Source: Ilyonectria destructans
Lineage: Eukaryota > Ascomycota > Sordariomycetes > Hypocreales > Nectriaceae
Reading direction: 5' to 3'
Length of the DNA stretch: 64,000 bases
NCBI GenBank assembly: GCA_020740775.1
Contig: JAHEWK010000002.1
Span: forward strand, 4,154,001 to 4,218,000
Position numbers and translations under genes: made by a program. This document shows positions 56,415 to 64,000 of this stretch, piece by piece (within the stretch, counting starts at the first letter, position 1; each line of letters starts with the position of its first letter). Under the pieces are notes generated by a model, which made no database searches, was not told the DNA's origin, and saw nothing but the letters and a program-made list of their open reading frames with translations.

Positions 56415-56855
56415 TTACTCCGTCTTCTTGTCAAGTGCTGCGCAAAGCCCGGTAATGGACGTGTTGATGAATCCATTCATGACCGGGGCGACAACCTTGA
56501 GGCCTTCATCATCGATAGACTCAGCCTCTGCCGTCCAAGTTAAAAGTGTCTTTCCTGAGGCTTCTGGGTCTAGATGCAGGGTTCCATAGAAGCCGGTCAT
56601 CGGAAAAGGTGTCGGGTCAACGATGCGGTAGCTAATGGTATGAGAAGCCTGGTCTAACACCTCTAACTTCTCCTGGAAGCTGACGCCGGACTCTGTCAAT
56701 GTTCGAACCGCTCCAAGCCCCTCTCCCTCCACCGTACATTCTGAGACAGTAGGTGCCCATGATGCGACGCCCGAAAAGTCGGATATTATGAACCACGCCT
56801 TGTCCACGCCATGGTTTAAGGTCTTGACTTCTTTATGGACGAGTGTTCGAGCCAT
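56415..56855 (-). CDS. SRPBCC (polyketide cyclase/dehydrase-like) protein
   Basis: Single exon, 146 aa, start ATG 56855. An upstream in-frame ATG at 56936 would add 27 residues that do not fit the fold. The pattern is that of the START/SRPBCC helix-grip fold: VHKEVKTLNHGVDKAWFIISDFSGVASWAPTV, GEGLGAVRTLTESGVSFQEKLEVLD, HTISYRIVDPTPFPMTGFYGTLHL, LLTWTAEAES and a long C-terminal helix. Bacterial relatives cyclise polyketides; many eukaryotic ones bind hydrophobic ligands without known catalysis. Divergent from the P450, sharing a 348-bp promoter that holds a CGGGCCG motif. Confidence 0.85.
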   Translation of the reverse strand: MARTLVHKEVKTLNHGVDKAWFIISDFSGVASWAPTVSECTVEGEGLGAVRTLTESGVSFQEKLEVLDQASHTISYRIVDPTPFPMTGFYGTLHLDPEASGKTLLTWTAEAESIDDEGLKVVAPVMNGFINTSITGLCAALDKKTE

Positions 56856-57203
56856 GGTTGTAATTAGATTGATGTTGAAATGGTAAATGGTTGAGGAGCA
56901 GTGATTGGAAGAAGGAGAAGGTCTGGGGGAGAACAAAGTCTTTCAAATGCTTGGGAACATAACTTAGGTTGTGTACGAGGTGCGATTCTTATTGGTGCTG
57001 TGGCTTAGATCCGGTTCCGAACTGCTCTCGGGCTCTAGGATCGGGTGCGGCAAACTACCGGGCCGAAATAAAGCCTGGCAATTACTACCGAAGGTCCCAG
57101 ACCCGGCATAGGACTGGCAAGGGTCGCTCAGTTTTAAATAACAGAACACTCACTTTCATTCGCCTATCTGCATCACTAAAGAAACCATCTGATCTATCCC
57201 AGG
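56856..57203. other. Divergent promoter, SRPBCC gene / P450
   Basis: 348 bp between divergent starts, with several CGG/CCG pairs including CCGGTTCCG at 57011-57019 and CGGGCCG at 57059-57065. Confidence 0.5.
57058..57069. promoter_or_regulatory. Candidate operator CCGGGCCGAAAT
   Basis: CGG-N1-CCG core with the GAAA right arm of the 49978 palindrome, about 140 bp upstream of the P450 start and about 200 bp upstream of the SRPBCC start. Confidence 0.4.
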
Positions 57204-59481
57204 ATGGCGTTTCTTTCTGCAATCTACCTGCTTTTCGGTGCTGTGATTAGCGCGGTGACGGTGGCCTACTTCCGTGGATATGGAATGAGGCCCAAAAGTT
57301 ACCCCCCTGGTAAGCAGCCTGGACGTGCATTACTTTCTGCGCCGTATACTTACTACAAACAGGTCCTCCAACCTTGCCAATCATCGGAAATTTGCATCAA
57401 ATGCCAATGACGAACTTACATCTCAAACTTCAAGAGTGGACAAAGCAGTGTATGTGTTCACCCGCCTGATGTTTTCTCGATATTTGATTCTAACAACCGC
57501 TGTCTTAGATGGACCCATTATCTCCCTTAAACTTGGGACCCAGGATATGGTCGTCGTTAGCTCGGACAAGATAGTCCGCGATCTCATCGACAAACGGAGT
57601 GCGATATATTCTGGCCGCATGGATGTCTTCATCCGGGAGTTTGGTGACGACCTCAACATTCTCATGAGAGAGTATGAACCCAACTTTTCCCATAATTCGA
57701 CATGAGTAGTTATTAATATTGATTATAGTAATGACGAGATTTGGCGACGGCAGCGAAAAATGTATCATCTTAGGCTGAACGTGAACGTTGCCAACAAATA
57801 TGTCCCGTATCAGGTAATGCACATAGATAGCCACATCACCACGGTTCCCACTTCCTTAACTAACATTGAAATTAGCAATTCGAGGTCACGCAGCTTCTTC
57901 ACGACATCTTGCATTCACCTCTCGACTACGAACATCACACAAAAAGGTTTACGACTAGTCTTGCCTCCACAATTATCTACGGCTGGAGAACAACATCGGT
58001 TGACAACCCTCATGTAAAGAGCATGTTTGAGGTGAGATCCCCAAACTCCAAAGTGCCTTTGATTTCGGTTTTAACGTAAACAGTGGATTGAAGGCTACTC
58101 AGTTGCCGCTGGGCGACTTCAGTTGATGGATTGGTGGCCAGAGCTCCGAGGTTTCTTTCGAAATGCGCCCTTGTGGATTACCGGAATTAGCAAAGAAATG
58201 GAGCGATTGAAAAATCTCGAAGAAGATTTGTGGATGGATTTACTCAACGAAGCCAAGGACAGTATTGAACATGGATCGCAGAGAGCAAGTAAGTTGCGAC
58301 GTACCAATGTAACCCCGAAGTCAGTTGCAAGGTTGCTAACATTCCTCAGGCTTCACCACTGATATGATCCTTAACAATGGAACCAAATCTGGCGACTTTT
58401 TAAGTGATAGGCAAATGGCTGCTAACGCCGGCCATGCCTTTGCTGGGGCTACGTAAGCACATGCGGTCCTTATGTCCCAATACTAAACCCGCGTCTAACA
58501 TATTCCCAGAGATACCACTCTCAACACCACACTTGGGTTCATCAAGGTATGCAAGGTGTCCCTTGTCTCCTTCTATCGTAGCTGACTAGAGTTTTAGGCT
58601 ATGATGTTGTACCCCGAGATACAAGCCAAGGCTCAAGCAGAAATAGATGCGGTGGTAGGATCGGACCGCATGCCCGGGTGGAGTGATTGGGACAACCTGC
58701 CCTACATCCGTTCTACCATGAAGGAGACTCTTCGATGTTAGTTTCCAAAATGGCTACCAGGTTCTATATCGCGAGTTTAACTAACATGTGGTAGGGATGC
58801 CATCTACAATCCTTGGAGGGATGCCACATCGACTATCGAAAACTGACCAGTACGAAGGCTATACCATACCAGCCAATGCCGGTGTTATGATAAATGTAAA
58901 CACCATCCATACTATGAGTCAAGAACTCCATGCGTTCATAATATTCAACAAGGCGGTTCTAACCATGAAACAATAGGTTTGGGGGATCAATAACGACGAG
59001 AAAAGAGCGAATAACCCACGCAACTTCGACCCATCTCGTTACGAGGGCGACAATCTAGCAACAGGAGAGTCTGCAGCACTTGGAGACGCCTCAAAGCGAG
59101 ATCACTTTACTTTTGGCTCTGGTCGGCGCATTTGCCCTGGGATGCACGTCGCCGAAAGGTCAGTCTTCGTAACCATCGCTCGGCTACTCTGGACTTTCAA
59201 AATCAGCCAGCCTCTGGATGCAAATGGACAACCTATCCCAATAGATCGAGATGCAGTCACTCCAGGTTTTATTGTCTCGCCAGTTTCTTTTCGGTGAGTC
59301 CCCTCCAATCTTCGATTAGGCTTGTCGTGCTTAAGTCCTTTGCAGATGTAACTTTACAGCCAGAGATGAGAAAAGAGCTTCAATGCTAGACAAGGAATGG
59401 AAGGATTGTCTCACATATTTGGACAAGGATCAGAATTACACAGAGGAGTTCTACGAGAAGCATTTTAGCGAACACTCGTGA
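57204..59481 (+). CDS. Cytochrome P450 monooxygenase, 12 exons
   Basis: Exons: 57204-57309, 57363-57449, 57509-57671, 57729-57813, 57876-58031, 58084-58288, 58350-58452, 58510-58546, 58598-58736, 58795-58895, 58977-59293 and 59346-59481; 544 aa. All eleven introns are GT-AG and restore frame. N-terminal anchor FLSAIYLLFGAVISAVTVAYF, hinge PPGPPTLPIIGNLHQMP, C-helix WRRQRK, I-helix AFAGATDTT, ExxR in ETLR, PERF-like region NFDPSRY and heme motif FGSGRRICPG with Cys447. The type is close to O-methylsterigmatocystin-oxidoreductase-like P450s of biosynthetic clusters. It has a long C-terminal extension of about 45 charged residues. Likely an ER enzyme oxidising the cluster's intermediate; substrate unknown. 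Confidence 0.92.
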
Positions 59482-60371
59482 GATGGTTAATTGTCATCGT
59501 CATCCAATAGAGTGACGCCCGAGGCTACAGTATGCCAATTTGATCATAATTTATAGATTGTATTTAGGTTGAAGAGAGGTTGAGTGAGTTTTACAATTGG
59601 AAATGATCGGAATCGCATAGTATAACCGATTAGTCCAGCATAACTGGGAATAAAAGGCTTTAGGAAATCGTAAACCTCTATCATTCAACTGAAGTTGGTC
59701 CATAACTAATCCCATTGAATCTCCATTTCATGTGACAACTTTGGCAAAAAAAAACATAAGCTTAATCATATATTCATTTACTACACTCCGTCATGAGTTA
59801 TCAATTCAATATTTTGGTCTTCGTTACGTTGCTGCGTCAATTGAACCTAGGCAACGAGTTGTACATCCGATTATCCGACTCTTCAACTAATAACGGAATT
59901 TTGTTGCACATTAATCCTCTAGCCAATCCCCAAGGGTGGGGAAGGTCAAGACATCATTCTTCGGCCAAATTAATTAGACTCGGCAGCTGTATCGGCGAAC
60001 TCGCAATTTCGGGCCGGGGCCAGAGATGTTTCGGCCAAAAGCCTCGGGCCCGGGAAACCAAGTCCACCCGGCCAGAGTACGAGTGCTTAGGTCGCTTTTC
60101 ATCACCGTGTGGTACTATGGGCCCTTGTTACCCTTGAGCCATTCTAGGACGCAGATTTCCAAGGTCCTTCCGGCAGTAAACGCTTGGAGCTAGTTTGGCA
60201 GAACCCCTCCTCTCGCTCGGAACACGCTTCGCCCATTGAAGCCGATGCCCGCTGCTGTAAAGCATTTACTCGGAATCCGGGAAAAGAAAAGCATTAAAGG
60301 ACCATTTATTTAGAATTCTCGGTGGAGTATATGTGCCCTTGATCACCAAACACATAAAAACAAACTCAAGT
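59482..60371. other. Intergenic, promoter of SDR gene
   Basis: 890 bp. No gene: the 114-codon frame at 59793-60137 is not protein-like. The AT-rich left half gives way to a GC-rich block at 59990-60080 with the candidate operator and several CGG/CCG triplets. Confidence 0.45.
60007..60019. promoter_or_regulatory. Candidate operator TTTCGGGCCGGGG
   Basis: Left arm and CGG-N1-CCG core identical to the 49978 palindrome, right arm diverged; 353 bp upstream of the SDR start. A second TTTCGGCC half-site follows at 60029-60036. Confidence 0.4.
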
Positions 60372-61295
60372 ATGTCGCAACCAGCTGACAAGAACGCTTT
60401 CGCCAATCGCACCGTCATTGTAACCGGGGCCGCCGGTAGCATCGGAGAGCCTTTATGCATCGCCCTTGCTAGAGCCGGGGCCAACGTGATTGCCAACGAT
60501 CTTGGGTGCTCCCCCGATGGCAAAGGCTCCTCAGTGGCACCTGTCACCAAGCTGGTAGTTAAGATAACTAGCGAGGGGCTTTCGGCAGTGGCAGATACTC
60601 ACAATGTAGCCAATGAAGCACACAAAATCGTGGCAGATGCCATTGCTCGTTTCGGCCAGATCGATGCCATCATCAACAATGCGGGAATCATTCAGTATGG
60701 CCCTGTTGAGGACCAAAGCCTATCCGGCGTGAAGGAGATTTTCGAAGTCAACGCGTTAGGCGCTTACGCTCTCTGCCACTACGCCTGGCCACACATGAAG
60801 AAACAGAAATATGGCCGCATTGTGAACTTCACCTCAGACTCGGTTTTCGGCATGCCCAACAGTTCCGCCTACGTGATGGCGCGGGGAGCAATGCTCGGGG
60901 TAACTCGGACCCTCGCGGTTGAAGGCATCTCACACGGTATCCTCGTGAACACAGTGGGACCGTCATCTTACTCGCGCATGGTCGCAGACGTGTCAAAGGA
61001 CCTTCCTGAGGCGCAATTGGAGTGGTTTAAGGCGACCTATACAGGAGAATCCAACGTGGCGGTCCTCATGGCTCTGGCGAGCGAGAAGAACAAGATTTCA
61101 GGCGAGATATGGACCTCTGGGGCCTACTCTATGGGGCGGACTATCCTGGGTACCGTAGAGGACGTTAGAAATGTCCGCACAGTTGACCAATGCATTGGTG
61201 CAATGGCTGAGCTTAAGAAGACGGATAGGGAGTCCACAGAGCCACACAGCATTCAGGAGTTTCTTATGTTCAAAGGGAAAGGGGCGGGTCCTTAA
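60372..61295 (+). CDS. Short-chain dehydrogenase/reductase with Lys-to-Arg active site
   Basis: Single exon, 307 aa, start ATG 60372. A classical SDR Rossmann fold: TGAAGSIG (18-25) for the dinucleotide, NNAG (102-105), the Asn in NALGAY, the Ser region NFTSDSVFG and catalytic Tyr167. The sequence most resembles the (3R)-hydroxyacyl-CoA-dehydrogenase-type SDRs of the MFE-2/HSD17B4 group (long insertion after the first beta-alpha pair, VNTVGPSSYSRM segment). In the YxxxK motif the Lys is replaced by Arg (YVMAR, residue 171). The Lys normally lowers the Tyr pKa and holds the ribose, so activity may be altered. No peroxisomal targeting signal at the C-terminus (ends GKGAGP). Confidence 0.9.
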   Translation: MSQPADKNAFANRTVIVTGAAGSIGEPLCIALARAGANVIANDLGCSPDGKGSSVAPVTKLVVKITSEGLSAVADTHNVANEAHKIVADAIARFGQIDAIINNAGIIQYGPVEDQSLSGVKEIFEVNALGAYALCHYAWPHMKKQKYGRIVNFTSDSVFGMPNSSAYVMARGAMLGVTRTLAVEGISHGILVNTVGPSSYSRMVADVSKDLPEAQLEWFKATYTGESNVAVLMALASEKNKISGEIWTSGAYSMGRTILGTVEDVRNVRTVDQCIGAMAELKKTDRESTEPHSIQEFLMFKGKGAGP

Positions 61296-61785
61296 ATTTA
61301 GCAAGCAATTCAACCATGTCTACCAGAGGAGAAGTAGGGTTAGACAATTCATCAATTATCACCAAGTTATATAACATAAAATGTTTGTCTCTATTGTTTG
61401 AAAATACTGTATGGCTTTGATCTATCTGTTTATATTGAGTAAAGCGGAAAAAAAGAAAAACCCCAAATATAATATAAAATACGCCACTGAGGCGAGTCTG
61501 TCGCCATCGGTTCTATCCATTTCCCTCTCGTAGTTTAATTCCAATGAGGATATTCAGATTAGACATATTATGTAAAATTCGCAATGACGTTCTACCGGGG
61601 TGGTTGTCAGAGCAGTGCACGAAGTTAAAGGATCACTCGCCATCTTGCATCAAGAGATGAAGTACGAATAAAGGACAGAATACTGGCACAAGAAATACGA
61701 CCTGATTTGGTACTAACTAAAAACTCATCGAAATGTAGTTGTCCGACAAAAGTCATTCACGATACACCGTATTCTACTTGATTCT
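61296..61785. other. Convergent intergenic region
   Basis: 490 bp, AT-rich 3' flanks of the SDR and the FAD hydroxylase; nothing recognised. Confidence 0.5.
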
Positions 61786-63317
61786 CTACTTATTGTCGAC
61801 CTTGTAGAAGGACGCATTCGACTCATTCTCTTTAGCCATCATCTCCTCCACTGTCCATTCTTCATGCACATATCCCTCGGGGAGGTTAGTTGAAACAAAT
61901 GGAGTCCCCTTCAGAATATGAGAGGCTGCCTCTTCATATTTCTCCTCAGCATACTTTTCAGCGTCATGACCATAGAGCCAGCCAGGTTGGGGCATGCGCA
62001 AGAATTCCGGGTTCTTTTTGACAGCTTCCCAATCGGTCTGGTGCCATCTATGGCGGGTCTCCCATCCCATACGCTGGGTCAAGCTCGTACGGTTGTATCT
62101 ATTGCTTTGTCAGTATACCTCTCAGTATGCACATGATAGAACTGTCCTACCTCAAAGCCTCATAAATCTTGAGGCTAGTTCGGATATTGTCCCGTCCGCC
62201 ACGTGAAATTACAGTGGCGATAGTGGCACCATCTTCGATGGCCTGGGCAGCACCTGAGCCAGAGGTGGCCAGGTGAGGGTGAGCAGAGTCACCCGCCAGA
62301 GCAATGCGGCCCCCATCGCTAATCCATCTCTTGACAGGATCCCTCCACAGAAGCTTCCAGTCAATGAGAGCTTCTTGGGGGATTGCCTGAACAACAGCCT
62401 TCAATGTCTCATCCCAATCCTCGATCACCTTCATCATCTCGCCCTTTTCTCCAGGAAAGCTCCAAGACTCTTCCAGAGTGTAAGTATCCTGTGACTAGTT
62501 AGCCTCAGTAGCCAGGTTTAGATTAAATATGGCATCGTACTTCGTGAGTGCAAAAGCAGACGGCACTTTTTAAGGAAGCATTAATGTTGAGAATTGCGTG
62601 GATATTCTCCCCAATCCACACTTGAAAATGGTCGGAATCGGCGTCCACAAACTTCTTAGTAAGAGGATTGGCTGCAAGGCGCTCCAAGGGGAACCAGGAT
62701 CGGTAGACGGCAAAGCCACTACTCTTAGGACGTCCATCACTTCCAGTAACATAGACTCTGCCTTTGCTATGGATTCCGTCACAGCAGATGACATAATCAG
62801 CACTGTGACGGACACCATTCGCCACAATACCAGCAGAATCCTCATCTTCAAAGTAGTCGTCGACCCGCTGTCCTAGGTGGATCGGAATTCCAAGCTTCTT
62901 GGCATGGTCAACCATAAGCTGCTGAATTCTGCCGCGGCTGGAAAAAATGTTAGGCGCGCCCTCGAAGGATTCCGGGAGAGGCTGATCGAGGATCTTGCGG
63001 CCATCCTGGGTGCACATGGTCATTCGCTCAGGTTGCCCGGATATCTTCACAGCCTGTTCGAGAACGTCATCCCACCGGCTCATGACTCTAGTACAGTTTG
63101 CGCTCATTAAAATCACATCGCCTAAACAGTTTCGGTTAGTCAAGTAAACATGGGTAGATATTGCGAGCATCATATCTGGAAACGAACCAGCGGTCGACAA
63201 ATCCTGGACCCTCTCAAAAATCTCAACATTCACATTCTTCCTGGACAGCTCAATGGCAGTTGATAGCCCAGCAAATCCTCCACCAACGATGATGGTTTTA
63301 ATATTCGTCTGTGTCAT
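61786..63317 (-). CDS. FAD-dependent aromatic hydroxylase (salicylate hydroxylase-like)
   Basis: Four exons: 63317-63188, 63121-62541, 62488-62151 and 62098-61786; 453 aa. All three introns restore frame. A group A flavoprotein monooxygenase: N-terminal FAD motif VGGGFAGLSTAIELSRKNVNVEIFER (GxGxxG at 12-17), the middle DG-type motif YVICCDGIHSKGR and the second FAD motif RIALAGDSAHPHLATSGSGAAQAIEDG. Relatives hydroxylate or oxidatively decarboxylate phenolic rings, or oxidise polyketide intermediates. The C-terminal 100 residues (HRWHQTDWEAVKKNPEFLRMPQPGWLYGHDAEKYA) are typical of the salicylate-hydroxylase-like subgroup in fungi. It is the rightmost recognised gene of the cluster. Confidence 0.9.
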
Positions 63318-64000
63318 GTTGGAAAATTTCTTTAAATGAATCGTGAGGTCAATCAGAACTGTACGGTGCTGCTTACCAGGCAGGCAGAAGTTGTGAAGAG
63401 TATAGCTTCATTTAATATCCAAACAAACGACAACTCTGGTCCCAGTTTGGAACTCCAACAGCCTCAACATACGATTTCAGGTTCTGCCCGTGTCGCTCCG
63501 GCCCCGGCTTGCGGGTGAGGCTGAGAAGGCCGAAAAGCTACGCCCGGCGACAAGCTTCGGGCCGAGCAATTTGAACAAGGCTCGGCGCCGAAGCACCGGC
63601 CCTCTGTATTTCAAGCCTCTAACATAGATATCATCAATTCCCTTCGGATCTCTCATTACCCGTACACAGATTAGATGTGTTCGGCTAGTCTGAGGCTTCG
63701 GCGCTACCCGGCCGTCAACAAGCGTTCGGAGCACCTCTTCGGAGGACATATTCCTAATGGTACAGGGATGGCTTCGAGATGCCAATGAATCTTAGCTGTC
63801 CCTGGTTCCTTCGGACACGGAGGCGCTCCGGGGGACCGGGAAGGTAGGAATGGTAGGAAAGTGGGGCGTTACGGGCCGGCGCCGATACCGTGTAGAATCG
63901 GTCGATTCGTATGTCGAGCAACGTTGATGGAACAACGGCATGTTGTAACTTGGGATGGGTACAATTCGGAACGGAGAAATTGAATCAATCGGACGATCAT
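63318..64000. other. Right-edge region, promoter of the FAD hydroxylase
   Basis: 683 bp to the window edge. It has the candidate operator at 63556-63566 and a GC-rich block. A 102-codon minus-strand frame (63477-63785) is Arg/Ser-rich and not convincing. The cluster may continue beyond 64000. Confidence 0.45.
63556..63566. promoter_or_regulatory. Candidate operator TTCGGGCCGAG
   Basis: CGG-N1-CCG palindrome (TCGGGCCGA core) about 240 bp upstream of the FAD hydroxylase start, matching the site at 49978. Confidence 0.45.

Noticed and set aside
63477..63785. 102-codon minus-strand ORF at the right edge
   Set aside because: Arg/Ser-rich, lies in the promoter with the GC-rich operator-like block; no domain.

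Overview
The window is nuclear DNA of a filamentous ascomycete. Short spliceosomal introns (about 41-120 bp, GT/AG, CTRAY-type branch sites) interrupt most genes, spacing is compact, and the gene set is fungal: class II myosin, Zn2Cys6 activators, an RTA1 protein, thaumatin-like proteins and cytochrome P450s. The proteins look most like Sordariomycetes, perhaps Hypocreales; that placement is inference. No prokaryotic features, tRNAs, rRNAs, CRISPR arrays or intact transposons were seen.

Region 1 (0-34 kb) is a conserved housekeeping block: AIM11 (mitochondrial membrane), an unresolved Cys-rich hypothetical gene, myosin II heavy chain (2399 aa, three exons), a ZFC3H1/Red1-like zinc-finger protein, an RTA1-family membrane protein, a steryl-ester hydrolase (five exons), the cytochrome oxidase assembly factor PET191/COA5, a PPN2-like polyphosphatase, Tudor-SN and Cu/Zn superoxide dismutase (five exons). 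Between PPN2 and Tudor-SN lies an AT-rich stretch that seems to hold a decayed, unrecognised gene.

Region 2 (34.9-42.9 kb) is a small accessory group: an intronless P450 divergent from a homogentisate 1,2-dioxygenase, then a Zn2Cys6 regulator that converges on an HSL-type alpha/beta hydrolase. It looks like an aromatic-compound catabolic or tailoring unit.

Region 3 (44.2-48.6 kb) returns to conserved genes: a GPI-type thaumatin-like protein, the ankyrin protein YAR1, RNA polymerase III subunit RPC11 and Mediator subunit MED31. MED31 and RPC11 have tiny first exons or lie in frames hidden by longer overlapping ORFs.

Region 4 (49.0-63.8 kb) is the most interesting part: a putative secondary-metabolite or degradative gene cluster. 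It encodes a polytopic membrane protein of unknown function, a CHK/aminoglycoside-kinase-like phosphotransferase, a SnoaL-like protein, a nine-exon Zn2Cys6 regulator with an apparent GC-AG intron, an SRPBCC cyclase-like protein, a 12-exon P450, an SDR whose catalytic Lys is replaced by Arg, and an FAD aromatic hydroxylase. No PKS, NRPS, terpene synthase, prenyltransferase or DMATS backbone gene is present, so the backbone either lies beyond the right edge or is of an unrecognised kind. A near-palindromic motif built on TTCGGNCCGAA occurs in the five promoter regions that serve seven of the eight cluster genes. It is a plausible operator for the cluster's own Zn2Cys6 protein.
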